Origin: Nitrospira sp.
Lineage (GTDB): Bacteria; Nitrospirota; Nitrospiria; Nitrospirales; Nitrospiraceae
NCBI GenBank assembly: GCA_019636945.1
Contig: JAHBWO010000037.1
Span: 1 to 33,401 of the forward strand
Reading direction: 5' to 3'
Length of the DNA: 33,401 bases
The notes below the pieces were generated by a model. That model had not been told where the DNA came from, searched no databases, and worked only from the letters and a program-made list of their open reading frames with translations. The position numbers were made by a program, and so were the translations under genes. Positions 1-8,536 of this stretch are shown in pieces (position 1 is the first letter of the stretch; every line of letters starts with the position of its first letter).

Positions 1-1586
1 ACTGGTTGTAGATCAAAAATATTCATAAGCTCATGATAACAAGCTTCTTGCCTGCGAAGTAACTGCGCCATTGATTGGACTGAAGAAGCATTCTCAAGGT
101 ACGTGCCCCTAGTCCGAAAGCTAACCTGTTCTGTAAATTGAGGTCTCGAACCACGCAGATTTGAAATCTCCGATTCGATCAATTCTCTCTTGCGAATCAA
201 TCTTTCATACGGATATCGCGGAATAAGTCCTAACTCATACCCGATATCCATAAGGCGGAGGTCGGCATTCCCATGGCGGAGCAACAATCGATATTCGGCC
301 CTCGAGGTGAACATCCGGTATGGCTCATAGGCATCCTTGGTGATGAGATCATCGACGAGTACACCTATGTAGGCCTGTGAACGATCCAATATAAATGGCG
401 GACGTTCCCTGATTTTGAGAACTGCATTGATGCCAGCTACTAAACCTTGAGCTGCAGCTTCTTCATATCCAGATGTCCCATTAATCTGACCTGCGTGATA
501 AAGTCCTGTCACCAATTTAGTTTCAAGCGTTCGGTAGAGTTGTCGAGGAGGAAAGTAATCGTATTCTATGGCATAGCCAGGCTTAAGTATTTTAGCGTGT
601 TCTAATCCAGGGATTGTTTTCAGGAATGCGGCTTGAACATCGACGGGCAGGCTTGTTGAGATCCCGTTTGGGTAGAACTCGTTAGAGTCTAGGCCTTCTG
701 GCTCAATGAAAATCTGGTGCCGTTCTTTATCCGCAAAGCGAACCACCTTGTCTTCAATAGAAGGACAATAGCGAGGCCCGGTGGATTCAATCACACCACT
801 GTACAGAGGGGACCGATCTAAATTTTGTCGAATGAGTTCGTGTGTGGCCTGCCCCGTATAGGTCAAATGGCAAAGAATCTGCTGAGTGGTGATGCTCTGC
901 GTGCGATAGGAAAATGGAGGAGGGGGGATGTCGCCAGGTTGGGGAACCATCACGGAGAAGTCGATGGTCTCCTTATCCAAGCGGGGAGGTGTTCCAGTCT
1001 TCAATCGGCCCACCTCGAACCCTAAATCGCGCATGCATTCAGAAAGGTGCTCGGCTGAGGCTTCGCCCGCCCGACCGGCCGGGAAGTGTTGTAAACCGAT
1101 ATGGATAAGTCCCTTAAGAAAAGTACCTGATGTTAGAACAACGGCTCTCGAGTAAATGGTGTCGCCGGATCCAGTGACAATTCCGGTCACGGTTCCGCCG
1201 TGCACCAATAATCGATCAACGACACCTTCGGACATCGTCAGCAAGGATTCAGATTTGAGAGTGTGTTGCATCACCTGTCGATACAGGGATTTATCACACT
1301 GGGCTCGTAAGGCCCGGACTGCCGGTCCTTTGCTCGTATTGATGAATCGAAACTGGATACCGGACTGATCGGTATTACGCCCCATCTCACCGCCAAGTGC
1401 ATCGATTTCCTTGACAAGGTGTCCCTTCGCAATTCCACCGATCGCTGGATTGCACGACATCTGGGCGATGCGCGAAAGGTCCATCGTCAAGAGTAAAGTC
1501 ATGGCCCCCATGCGTGCGGAAGCCAGAGCAGCCTCGCAACCCGCATGTCCACCTCCTACCACGATCACGTCGAACGTCTGTGCCAT
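1..1586 (-). CDS. mnmG: MnmG (GidA), tRNA uridine-5-carboxymethylaminomethyl modification enzyme, 3' end cut off by the window
   Basis: The reading frame is open from the ATG at 1586 to the left edge (528 codons), so roughly the last 100 residues of a family usually near 620-630 residues lie outside. The N-terminus carries the FAD-binding glycine motif [11 protein letters not shown] (residues 10-20), followed by the family signature SCNPAIGG. MnmG works with MnmE to install carboxymethylaminomethyl groups on wobble uridine 34 of certain tRNAs, using FAD and a folate donor, in the cytoplasm. The start lies 9 bases after the mnmE stop, so the two partner genes are almost certainly co-transcribed. 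Assignment is firm from the motifs and the mnmE-mnmG pairing. Confidence 0.96.
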   Translation of the reverse strand, partial: MAQTFDVIVVGGGHAGCEAALASARMGAMTLLLTMDLSRIAQMSCNPAIGGIAKGHLVKEIDALGGEMGRNTDQSGIQFRFINTSKGPAVRALRAQCDKSLYRQVMQHTLKSESLLTMSEGVVDRLLVHGGTVTGIVTGSGDTIYSRAVVLTSGTFLKGLIHIGLQHFPAGRAGEASAEHLSECMRDLGFEVGRLKTGTPPRLDKETIDFSVMVPQPGDIPPPPFSYRTQSITTQQILCHLTYTGQATHELIRQNLDRSPLYSGVIESTGPRYCPSIEDKVVRFADKERHQIFIEPEGLDSNEFYPNGISTSLPVDVQAAFLKTIPGLEHAKILKPGYAIEYDYFPPRQLYRTLETKLVTGLYHAGQINGTSGYEEAAAQGLVAGINAVLKIRERPPFILDRSQAYIGVLVDDLITKDAYEPYRMFTSRAEYRLLLRHGNADLRLMDIGYELGLIPRYPYERLIRKRELIESEISNLRGSRPQFTEQVSFRTRGTYLENASSVQSMAQLLRRQEACYHELMNIFDLQP

Positions 1587-1595
1587 GTCGGTTAC

Positions 1596-3041
1596 CTATT
1601 TGCCGATACAAAACTGTGAGAAAATCTGTTCCAGTACATCATCCGACGTCAAAGTCCCAATAATCCCTCCCAACGCATCAGCCGCATCGTGGAGATCAAC
1701 GGCCAGAAGTTCAGCTTGCCCTCCGCTCTCGATGGAAGACAAAGCATCCATAATCGCAGTGGTTGCCTGCTCCAATGCAGCACGATGACGGACATTCGTG
1801 ATAACCACCCCTTCATAGGCCTCAAAGGATCCAGTGAGAAAGCGAGAGGTAATTGTTGTCTTCAGCTCGTCCAGGCCCTCGCCAGTTCTCGTAGAAATTG
1901 GAAGAATGCGCTGGCATAAACGGCGGGCCAACTCTTCAGACAGGGGTTGCAGCGTACATGGAGCCAGCATATCGATTTTGTTTAGAACAACGAGCTGTTT
2001 AGGGTCAACAAGCGGGAAAGGAAAATCAGAAACCCCGGACTTCTGAACCGAAACAGCGTCAATCACATAAAGCGTGAGGTCTGCTTCTGCCTGGGCGGTC
2101 TTGGATCGTTTGATACCCTCCTGTTCAACGACATCAACGGTGTCACGCAAACCAGCGGTATCTACTAATGTGATAGAAAGTCCATTCCACATCACGGCTT
2201 CTTCAATGAGGTCCCGCGTTGTTCCCGGGACATCAGTAACTATCGCGCGATTGTCATGAATAAGGCTGTTGAGTAAGCTAGATTTCCCTACATTGGGTGG
2301 GCCAGCGAGTACTACTCGTATCCCTTCGCGCAAAGCCCGACCGGTTTGGGCGGTATCCAATATCTCTCTGATCTGACGCGCAATATTCTGGAGGGCAGTT
2401 CGGAGCTCACCGCGAGTGACGAAAGAAATGTCTTCGTCTGAAAAATCGATTCCAGCCTCGACCCGTGCCGTCAGCGATAAAAGGGCCGTGCGTAGTTCCT
2501 GTACATACCCTCCTAAATCTCCACGGAGTTGCCGTTGGGCGATCGTAAGCGCAAAATCAGACTTTGCCTTGATGGTATCTAAGACAGCCTCTGCTTGAGA
2601 CAGATCCAGGCGCCCATTCAAGAAAGCGCGCTTCGTGAATTCACCAGGTTGCGCCAATCGGGCCCCAACTGCGACGCAGGATTCACAGACGCGGCGGAGT
2701 ACCGTCGAGCTTCCATGGCAATGGAACTCCACCACATCTTCTCCCGTAAACGAGTGTGGGCCTTTCATATAGACCACCAAGCCTTCGTCAATAATGTGTT
2801 CCCTGGACGTTGGTGGCCATGAATCACCGGCTGACTCAGGATGAGGGGCAGAGACAATATCGGCAAGATGCAGCGTATGTGTGGGATGGGTATCGAGAGA
2901 TCCGCTTGTGCGCAGCCTCACAAGTTTGGAGGCGATGGCTGTTGCATTCTGGCCGCTAATGCGGATGATACCAATGCCACCCTCACCCATCGGGGTTGCA
3001 ATGGCACAAATTGTGTCCTCAGGCGCTCCGTCGATAGGCAC
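1596..3041 (-). CDS. mnmE: MnmE (TrmE), tRNA modification GTPase
   Basis: A 481-residue protein of normal length. It has the N-terminal tetrahydrofolate-binding domain (about 1-120), a helical domain, and an inserted G domain. The G domain shows the P-loop GPPNVGKSS (247-255), the switch TDVPGTTRD (269-277), DTAGLRD (294-300) and NKID (354-357). The C-terminus ends in FCIGK, the family's conserved C-x-G-K tail whose cysteine is needed for tRNA modification. It acts as a K+-dependent GTPase in complex with MnmG at tRNA wobble uridine. The start codon is GTG at 3041 with only a weak upstream GGTGGA. The yidC stop is 50 bases upstream; many genomes have a jag gene in that position, which is absent here. 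Confidence 0.97.
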   Translation of the reverse strand: MPIDGAPEDTICAIATPMGEGGIGIIRISGQNATAIASKLVRLRTSGSLDTHPTHTLHLADIVSAPHPESAGDSWPPTSREHIIDEGLVVYMKGPHSFTGEDVVEFHCHGSSTVLRRVCESCVAVGARLAQPGEFTKRAFLNGRLDLSQAEAVLDTIKAKSDFALTIAQRQLRGDLGGYVQELRTALLSLTARVEAGIDFSDEDISFVTRGELRTALQNIARQIREILDTAQTGRALREGIRVVLAGPPNVGKSSLLNSLIHDNRAIVTDVPGTTRDLIEEAVMWNGLSITLVDTAGLRDTVDVVEQEGIKRSKTAQAEADLTLYVIDAVSVQKSGVSDFPFPLVDPKQLVVLNKIDMLAPCTLQPLSEELARRLCQRILPISTRTGEGLDELKTTITSRFLTGSFEAYEGVVITNVRHRAALEQATTAIMDALSSIESGGQAELLAVDLHDAADALGGIIGTLTSDDVLEQIFSQFCIGK

Positions 3042-3091
3042 GATCCACCATAGTCGTGACGCCTAATCGTATGAGGCCGGCCCAGGAAACG

Positions 3092-4789
3092 TCATTTTTG
3101 CTTGCTCGGCTCATCCGTCGACAGAGCCACTGATCGATTTTTCAGAAAGAACCGGTCCGTGACAAACTGCTGGGCGATGGACAAGACGTTGTTGGTCAGC
3201 CAGTACAATACTAAACCAGCAGGAAAGTTAATGAACAGAAACGTCATGACCACGGGCAGCATCAACATCATCTTCGCCTGGGCGGGATCCATCGTGGTGG
3301 GCTGAATCTTCTGCATCACCATCATACTGATCCCCATGATAATGGGCAGAATGTAATAAGGATCCTGAACGGACAGATCAGTGATCCAGAGGCCCAGGGG
3401 TGCTTGCCGAAGGTCGATCGTCATATAAAGAATATTGAACAGGGACACGAACACCGGCATTTGAAGGACCATCGGTAGACAGCCCCCCACAGGATTAACC
3501 TTATGATCGCGATACAGTTTGATCAGCTCACGATTCAACCGGTCACGATCATCCTTGAACTTCTCTTGGAGTGCAGCCACCTTCGGTTGGATCGTCTGCA
3601 TCTGCTTCATGGATGAGTAGCTCTTGTACTGCAAGGGGATGAATAACAGCTTGATGGCAACCGTCAATAGGATGATGGTGACACCGTAATTGTGGGTGTA
3701 CTCATTGATGGAACGAAGTACGGAAAAGATCGGTTTGGCGACGGCCCTCACCATGTCCCAGCTACCGAACAGAAACCATCCGAAGTCAATCGTATCTTCA
3801 AGGCGGATATGTAGGTTTTTAAGTGTGTCGAATTCCTTCGGCCCCGCAAATAACTGTAATGTAAGCGGTGCACCAGATGGATCGACACCCATGCGGACAC
3901 CGGTAGAAACCAGTTTTTCACCCTGCTTCTTCGGCCAAGCGGAGGTACCCCCTTTCGGAATCAGCGCAGACATGAAGTACTTGTCCTGCAAGGCAGTCCA
4001 AGCCAGTGTGCCTTTACGCTCCGTGTCGGATTCCGGGGCGTCTGTGTCCAGCTTGTCGTCGATCAACGACACCGTCCCGACAGAACCGATGAATCCCTCG
4101 CCCCACTCCACCACGCCAAAATTGGTCCCCAATTCCACTTTCAAAGGCCCTGTCAGTCCTTTGGACGTCAAGCTGATGTCCACAATATAGCTGTCGGCAT
4201 GAAAGGTGAATTGCTTCTCAAGGTGTATGTCGGAACCGGGGTTGCCGTAGTGGAATGTGATGTGGCCGATTGGGTGTTCGTGGTCTAAGGTCGTAAAATC
4301 CTGCTCTACCTTGTAAACGCTTTCCCTTAATTCCTTTGCAAGTGTCGCGTCGTCTGTTGTGACGGTGAGAGGGTCGGCAAATTTTCCTCCCTGTCGAACG
4401 AGCTGGACAAAAGATTTTCCATCAGAGCTGCTGCGATAGCGTTTAAGCTCCCAGCTTGTCAGCACGGCTCCTCTAGACGTGAACTTGGCACGATAGAGCT
4501 CAGTCTCTACCTCAACCGATGCCGCAGCGACGGACTCCATGCGAGTAGATGGCGCCTTTGGATTATCACTACGGGATGTACCAGGTGACTCCGGGGTTTT
4601 CCCAGCCGCAGGCGTTGCCGGCTGGCTTCCGGAACTGGTGCCTGAAACAGAGGCTGCTTCATCAGAGACTGATACTGCGGAATCCGGGACGGTTGGAGGC
4701 GGTAGCAGGCCCAATCCTTTGAGGGCATACTCATATCCGAAGACAATCGCGGCTGAGAGGATTAAAAAGACAACGAGGCGCTTTTCCAT
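3092..4789 (-). CDS. yidC: YidC membrane protein insertase
   Basis: A 565-residue member of the YidC/Oxa1/Alb3 family with the Gram-negative layout. It has an N-terminal transmembrane anchor (about 5-24), a Ser/Pro/Thr-rich linker (30-90), the large periplasmic P1 domain (about 95-335) and then the conserved insertase core of five membrane segments. The cytoplasmic coiled hairpin is at about 395-425 (QPKVAALQEKFKDDRDRLNR). It inserts and folds inner-membrane proteins alone or with SecYEG. At the position of the groove arginine (R366 in E. coli) this protein has Lys380, within VAIKLLFIPL. No clear ribosome binding site precedes the ATG. The gene follows yidD by 41 bases in the rpmH operon. Confidence 0.97.
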   Translation of the reverse strand: MEKRLVVFLILSAAIVFGYEYALKGLGLLPPPTVPDSAVSVSDEAASVSGTSSGSQPATPAAGKTPESPGTSRSDNPKAPSTRMESVAAASVEVETELYRAKFTSRGAVLTSWELKRYRSSSDGKSFVQLVRQGGKFADPLTVTTDDATLAKELRESVYKVEQDFTTLDHEHPIGHITFHYGNPGSDIHLEKQFTFHADSYIVDISLTSKGLTGPLKVELGTNFGVVEWGEGFIGSVGTVSLIDDKLDTDAPESDTERKGTLAWTALQDKYFMSALIPKGGTSAWPKKQGEKLVSTGVRMGVDPSGAPLTLQLFAGPKEFDTLKNLHIRLEDTIDFGWFLFGSWDMVRAVAKPIFSVLRSINEYTHNYGVTIILLTVAIKLLFIPLQYKSYSSMKQMQTIQPKVAALQEKFKDDRDRLNRELIKLYRDHKVNPVGGCLPMVLQMPVFVSLFNILYMTIDLRQAPLGLWITDLSVQDPYYILPIIMGISMMVMQKIQPTTMDPAQAKMMLMLPVVMTFLFINFPAGLVLYWLTNNVLSIAQQFVTDRFFLKNRSVALSTDEPSKQK

Positions 4790-4830
4790 GTGGAGAATAT
4801 ACTTTCGTTATTAAAATGAGGCTTGTATCA

Positions 4831-5040
4831 CTACCTGACTGGATCTTCCCCTCCAGGGTGGAAAGGGTGACACTTCAATAGCCGGACACAGGCTAGCCAG
4901 AATCCATGCCATGCGCCGTATTTGGTGATCGCATCCGAAGCATAGTGCGAGCATGACGGATAAAATCGACAAGTCGGACCATACATGGGTGAGATCACCA
5001 GACGGTATCCCTGTAGCATCCATAGGAAAATTTGTTTCAT
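4831..5040 (-). CDS. yidD: YidD, membrane protein insertion efficiency factor
   Basis: A 69-residue protein matching the small YidD family. It has an N-terminal hydrophobic amphipathic stretch and then the hallmark pattern around residues 22-31 ([10 protein letters not shown]), YA, the tryptophan/alanine stretch, a second cysteine-containing RLLKCHP and the C-terminal GGEDPV. YidD is a peripheral inner-membrane protein thought to help YidC-dependent insertion. It starts 7 bases after the rnpA stop and precedes yidC by 41 bases, the conserved order in bacteria. Family membership is clear from the cysteine/proline pattern, although the molecular role of the family is only partly known. Confidence 0.95.
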   Translation of the reverse strand: MKQIFLWMLQGYRLVISPMYGPTCRFYPSCSHYASDAITKYGAWHGFWLACVRLLKCHPFHPGGEDPVR

Positions 5041-5047
5041 GTCTATC

Positions 5048-5440
5048 TCAATCAGGGCGAAGAAGGCTCATGCGTGCGAGTGCTGCCTTCCAGGCTTGGA
5101 GTAAATCGGTTCGAGACGACGAGAGAACGTCCCTTTTGGGGAAAACAAGGATCCTACTTCCAGAAACCAATCCCGAATGAGAATCTCTCACCAACTCGCG
5201 GAACACGCGCTTCGCACGATTGCGTCTGACGGCATTCCCAAATCGTCTGCCAACGATAATTCCAACCCGACTCGGTATATGGTCCATCTTGCAGGCCAGA
5301 AGGTTGAAAAGCGCCGTCGAAATTCGTCGTCCATGATCCTTGACAGCTTGGATATCTCGGTGACTCCTCAAAAAAATATCAACATGCTTGTATGTCTTGG
5401 GTATTACCGGACAAGGGGGTGTGCTTTTGTCGTGTCTCAT
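5048..5440 (-). CDS. rnpA: RnpA, protein component of ribonuclease P
   Basis: The C-terminal part carries the family core: [18 protein letters not shown], then [21 protein letters not shown], the RNR-type RNA-binding motif, followed by VFRELVR. The protein binds the catalytic RNase P RNA and helps process the 5' ends of pre-tRNAs. I chose the ATG at 5440 (130 residues) because AGGGGT lies 9 bases upstream of it. A TTG at 5491 in the same frame would add 17 residues but has no ribosome binding site. Sequence conservation in the N-terminal third is low, as is usual for RnpA. It lies between rpmH and yidD, its standard position. Confidence 0.93.
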   Translation of the reverse strand: MRHDKSTPPCPVIPKTYKHVDIFLRSHRDIQAVKDHGRRISTALFNLLACKMDHIPSRVGIIVGRRFGNAVRRNRAKRVFRELVRDSHSGLVSGSRILVFPKRDVLSSSRTDLLQAWKAALARMSLLRPD

Positions 5441-5551
5441 CCGCTCATGACCCCTGGGAAGACTGTAACTGGTAGGTGGGCGTACGCTCAACTAGAACGC
5501 AAGAGATTGGGGAGCGACACGAAGAACACCTGCACGACCCGGACGATAGGC

Positions 5552-5689
5552 CTAGACAGTCAACCGAGCGCGTCCTTTTGCGCGTCGACGGGCCAGAACC
5601 TTACGACCGTTTTTTGTGCTCATGCGCTTTCGAAACCCATGCTCACGCTTTTTCTTTAAGTTGGACGGCTGTTGAAATGTAAACGACAT
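5552..5689 (-). CDS. rpmH: 50S ribosomal protein L34
   Basis: A 45-residue, highly basic protein read directly from the minus strand. It begins [20 protein letters not shown], continues [19 protein letters not shown] and ends ARLTV. This is the classic L34 pattern, although the usual opening MKRTFQP is altered to MSFTFQQP. L34 is a structural protein of the large ribosomal subunit. The ATG is preceded by AAAGGGGAA, a good ribosome binding site. The gene heads the rpmH-rnpA-yidD-yidC-mnmE-mnmG cluster. In many bacteria dnaA and the origin lie just upstream; here the upstream neighbour is an unrelated lipoprotein gene on the opposite strand. Confidence 0.97.
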   Translation of the reverse strand: MSFTFQQPSNLKKKREHGFRKRMSTKNGRKVLARRRAKGRARLTV

Positions 5690-5740
5690 GGTTCCCCTTT
5701 CCTTCCAAACCGCAACGAATCAACATCAAATGAACGCTGG

Positions 5741-5769
5741 ATTATAGGGGAGGCAGAGAGGCCTGTCAA
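5741..5769 (-). promoter_or_regulatory. Consensus sigma-70 promoter of the rpmH operon
   Basis: On the minus strand there is an exact TTGACA (-35, plus-strand 5764-5769), a 17-base spacer and an exact TATAAT (-10, plus-strand 5741-5746). All 12 positions match the housekeeping consensus with ideal spacing. The predicted transcript start is near 5734, giving a leader of about 45 bases before the rpmH ATG at 5689. Such a promoter fits the high demand for ribosomal protein L34. Confidence 0.85.
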
Positions 5770-5965
5770 TTTCATGGGCCTACGGCTGGCGATAGATAGT
5801 AAGGACCCCATAGTCATCCTGTCCGATCTGTTTATATTGAGGCGGTTTTGCGTTCACTCACCAGAATGCCACAAGATCAAACTAGTCGGTACGATACTGG
5901 CAATGTAAGTATAGGAAATCAAAGGAGTCATGATTCGCAAACAATGGTGATCAGTGGCACCGGGC

Positions 5966-5993
5966 TTGCTCGTTCGTTTTGGTGTGTTAGTAT
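5966..5993 (+). promoter_or_regulatory. Weak candidate sigma-70 promoter for the lipoprotein/YkuD operon
   Basis: TTGCTC (5966-5971), a 16-base spacer and TAGTAT (5988-5993) lie about 115 bases before the ATG at 6109. Both boxes are imperfect and the spacing is one base short of ideal, so this is only the best candidate seen in the gap. Confidence 0.25.
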
Positions 5994-6108
5994 GCCCAAA
6001 ATCAGAGGTCTGATACGCTAGCCGAATCTACCTAACACCTGACTTATCAAGGAAGACTTGGGATAAACTTAGCTTTCGGAAGCAAATCCATTAAGGAGGA
6101 CCCATAGC

Positions 6109-6720
6109 ATGGCGAGAAGAGTAGTCCTTGTATCAATAGCCCTCACTCTATCACTGACGGCGGGGTGTGCGGACCCACCAACCCAACAGCTCCAAGAGGC
6201 TGAAAAGGCATTGAAAGAAGCACAGGAGAGCGGGGCGGCCACGTATTCTGCGGAAGAATACGCCAAGCTTGAGGGGACGCTGGCGGCCATGAGGAAAGAA
6301 GTCTCCGATCAAGAAGGAAAGTTCGGATTGTTTCGGGACTACGGCAAAGCACAGCAACTGTCTGCTTCGGCTAAGGCAGAGAGTGACCGAATAAAGACCG
6401 CGTCAGTTCAAAAGAAGGAAGAGGCTAAAGCAGCAGCATTGCAGGCTCAACAGGTTGCAGAAGAGGCTGTGAGAGCCACCCAAGATCTCGTTGCTAAGGC
6501 ACCGGTTGGGAAGGATCGGGCGGCGGTAGAAGCGATCAGGAACGATGTTGAAGGGTTGAAGTCCTTGCTCAAACAGGTTCAGGCCTCCATCGACAAAGAA
6601 GATTTTCCGGCGGCACAAACACAGGCCAAGGCCATTCATGATATGAGCCAAGCTGTTTCAGCTGAAATACAAAACGCCCTCGCCAAAGTGGGGAAAGGCA
6701 AGCCGGGACGGAGGAAATAA
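6109..6720 (+). CDS. Alanine-rich coiled-coil lipoprotein (DUF4398-like)
   Basis: A 203-residue protein with a lipoprotein signal peptide: MARR, a hydrophobic core and the lipobox LTAGC with the acylated cysteine at residue 20. The mature part is almost entirely helical. It is rich in Ala, Glu, Lys and Gln with heptad-like spacing (about 25-195) and has a basic tail (KGKPGRRK). This resembles DUF4398-type envelope lipoproteins, whose function is unknown. A strong ribosome binding site (AAGGAGGA) precedes the ATG. The next gene, an L,D-transpeptidase-fold lipoprotein, starts 7 bases after the stop, so a role in the peptidoglycan/outer-membrane interface is a reasonable inference. No catalytic motif is visible. 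Confidence 0.8.
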   Translation: MARRVVLVSIALTLSLTAGCADPPTQQLQEAEKALKEAQESGAATYSAEEYAKLEGTLAAMRKEVSDQEGKFGLFRDYGKAQQLSASAKAESDRIKTASVQKKEEAKAAALQAQQVAEEAVRATQDLVAKAPVGKDRAAVEAIRNDVEGLKSLLKQVQASIDKEDFPAAQTQAKAIHDMSQAVSAEIQNALAKVGKGKPGRRK

Positions 6721-6727
6721 TCACAGC

Positions 6728-7861
6728 ATGCGGGGCACTCAGACATATCGCTTACTTGCCGCACTACTCTGTATGGCTGGCTTCGTCGGTTGCGTGCAAG
6801 CTGTTCCTCCCGATCTGATTGCCGCTGTTGAAGCCATCGACCACGATCTCATTGCCCTGCGTGCTCCCGAAACCGCGCCCGAAGAATATGGCCAGTTCGT
6901 TCGACAATGGGCACTGCTAAAAGCCCGTGCGCAACTTGACGATGACGTAATTCGTTGGCCCTGGGAATCAAGCGAGATTGAAAGCGATCTCCGCTGGCTC
7001 TACATCATGGGCGAGCGTACCGTGTCGCAACTCCACGATCGGCAGGTCACGCAACAGCATGCCATGCAGGCAAAAGTCACGCATCTGGAGGACCAGCTTC
7101 GAAGCGTCGCAGTCCAGGTTGAGGCGATTGACGGACGCATTCTGCTCGGACAAAAAGGCGTTCAGACGGATCTTCTAGTCAAACAGGCTCGAGCGTTCCT
7201 TGATCAAAAAGACTACCCGAGAGCCATGCAGGCAGCTGAGAAAGCCGACCACGCCCTCAAAGCGCAAGCATCCCTACTCAGTCAAGAATTAGGGCGTTAC
7301 GCTGATGAGAGTCGGATCATCTACTGGCAGACCTTGGCCAAACAGACGGTTGATTGGTCGCGCACGCATCAGGCGATTGCCATTGTGGTGAGCAAGGCCG
7401 AGCGAGAACTGAGTGTCTATAAGGGTGGTCGGAAAGTGTTATCATATCCAGTTCGCTTAGGATTCAATGGCATGCTGGAGAAACAGTTTCAGGGAGACGG
7501 GGCGACTCCGGAAGGGCGCTATCGTGTGACCGAGAGACGGGGGCCAGGCCAGACGCAGTTCTACCGAGCATTGGCTCTAGACTACCCTAATGGCGAAGAT
7601 CGGCGGCGCTTCCAGCTTGCAAAGCGGTCGGGGAAAATTTCTCCGTTCAAAGGTATTGGCGGTCAGATCGAAATTCATGGCGCAGACAATGAACGGCTGG
7701 CGCAGACTCTCGGGTGTGTGATGCTCGATAACTCCAGTATGGCGGTTCTCTATGAGAGCGTCCCGGTTGGAACACCGGTCACCATTGTCGGTGCATTAAC
7801 CAAACAAAATGCAGTCGCATCGGCATTGGCGCAACTCGACCGTAGCAAAGAAGAAATCTGA
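6728..7861 (+). CDS. YkuD (L,D-transpeptidase-fold) lipoprotein with a variant active site
   Basis: A 377-residue protein with a signal peptide and probable lipobox FVGC (Cys22), a helical region (about 28-205) and a C-terminal YkuD domain (about 213-355). The domain shows VSKAERELSVYKGG, GDGATPEGRYRV, IEIHG with His317, and TLGCVML with Cys330. YkuD enzymes use that cysteine to make 3-3 peptidoglycan cross-links or to attach or release proteins on peptidoglycan in the periplasm. The classic S/T-H-G-C motif here reads T-L-G-C, as in YafK/DpaA-like branches, where the histidine before GC is not kept. An exact activity (transpeptidase or amidase) cannot be assigned. It is co-directional with, and close to, two more YkuD-fold genes. 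Confidence 0.85.
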   Translation: MRGTQTYRLLAALLCMAGFVGCVQAVPPDLIAAVEAIDHDLIALRAPETAPEEYGQFVRQWALLKARAQLDDDVIRWPWESSEIESDLRWLYIMGERTVSQLHDRQVTQQHAMQAKVTHLEDQLRSVAVQVEAIDGRILLGQKGVQTDLLVKQARAFLDQKDYPRAMQAAEKADHALKAQASLLSQELGRYADESRIIYWQTLAKQTVDWSRTHQAIAIVVSKAERELSVYKGGRKVLSYPVRLGFNGMLEKQFQGDGATPEGRYRVTERRGPGQTQFYRALALDYPNGEDRRRFQLAKRSGKISPFKGIGGQIEIHGADNERLAQTLGCVMLDNSSMAVLYESVPVGTPVTIVGALTKQNAVASALAQLDRSKEEI

Positions 7862-7871
7862 GCGGAGACCA

Positions 7872-8510
7872 ATGGGACGAATCCTTCTTGCAACGTTCGC
7901 AGTCATTCTCATCATCCTCCTGGCGATGAATGCTCCGACGACCACCTCTCCCACATCCGGTAAAAGTCATGAGATTCAGCCGGCGCCAGCTGAAGAGAAA
8001 GCCTCCCTTCGTACGCTACAGGCCAGGTATAAGGCGCTTTCTAAACAGCTGGCCCAACTCACGCCTAACCAGCCTTATATTTTGGTAGATACAGCTCGAA
8101 ACCGACTCTATGTGAAGCGTCAGGATGAAATCGTTCTTCATGCCATTGCATCGACTGGGAGCGGGACGATTCTTGACAAGCCCGGTGAAGGCAACAATCA
8201 ATGGGTGTTTGACACGCCGCGAGGGGAATTTCTCGTCAAGTCCAAATTGACCAATCCCACATGGATCAAGCCGGATTGGGCATTCGTCGAAGAGGGGCTC
8301 GCCGTTCCACAAAATGCTGCGGACCGTGCCGAACAGGGAGTACTCGGTGACTATGCGCTCGGGTTCGGTAAAGGGTACTTCATCCATGGGACGCTCTATA
8401 CCAGGCTATTGGGAAAGAACGTGACGCATGGGTGTATTCGGCTCAACGACAACGATCTGAAAGGTGTCTACAAACTCGCTCGAGTGGGGACACCGATCAT
8501 GATCTTTTAA
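7872..8510 (+). CDS. L,D-transpeptidase (YkuD domain), membrane-anchored
   Basis: A 212-residue protein with an uncleaved-looking N-terminal hydrophobic anchor (4-19), a short helix (about 44-64) and a complete YkuD domain (about 67-212). The active site is canonical: FIHGTLYTRLLGKNVTHGCIR, with His172, His186, Gly187, Cys188 and Arg190. It should catalyse cysteine-dependent L,D-transpeptidation on peptidoglycan stem peptides in the periplasm. I chose the ATG at 7872 because GGAG sits just upstream and it gives a normal membrane anchor. An in-frame ATG at 7809 would overlap the preceding gene and add 21 polar residues. It starts 10 bases after the preceding gene's stop. Confidence 0.9.
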   Translation: MGRILLATFAVILIILLAMNAPTTTSPTSGKSHEIQPAPAEEKASLRTLQARYKALSKQLAQLTPNQPYILVDTARNRLYVKRQDEIVLHAIASTGSGTILDKPGEGNNQWVFDTPRGEFLVKSKLTNPTWIKPDWAFVEEGLAVPQNAADRAEQGVLGDYALGFGKGYFIHGTLYTRLLGKNVTHGCIRLNDNDLKGVYKLARVGTPIMIF

Positions 8511-8536
8511 TCCACTGAAACGCGCAGACATTGACG

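Larger units (their letters stand above)
5690..6108. other. Divergent intergenic region between rpmH and the lipoprotein operon
   Basis: This 419-base gap holds the rpmH promoter at its left side and, on the right, the ribosome binding site AAGGAGGA of the lipoprotein gene (ATG at 6109). I found no convincing coding frame, no cluster of DnaA boxes (TTATNCACA) and no long inverted repeat. A short AGGCC...GGCCT dyad flanks the rpmH -35 box but is too small to interpret. Confidence 0.6.

Noticed and set aside
5441..5491. Longer RnpA starting at TTG 5491
   Set aside because: No ribosome binding site before the TTG, and the extra 17 residues do not resemble RnpA; the ATG at 5440 has AGGGGT upstream.
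5930..5950. Six-codon leader-peptide-like frame (MIRKQW) preceded by AAAGGAG in the rpmH/lipoprotein gap
   Set aside because: The ribosome binding site is only 2 bases from the ATG, there is no adjoining attenuator structure and no amino-acid biosynthesis gene downstream.
5690..6108. Possible replication origin next to rpmH
   Set aside because: No cluster of DnaA boxes (best was a two-mismatch GGGATAA-type site), no dnaA or dnaN gene nearby and no AT-rich unwinding element.
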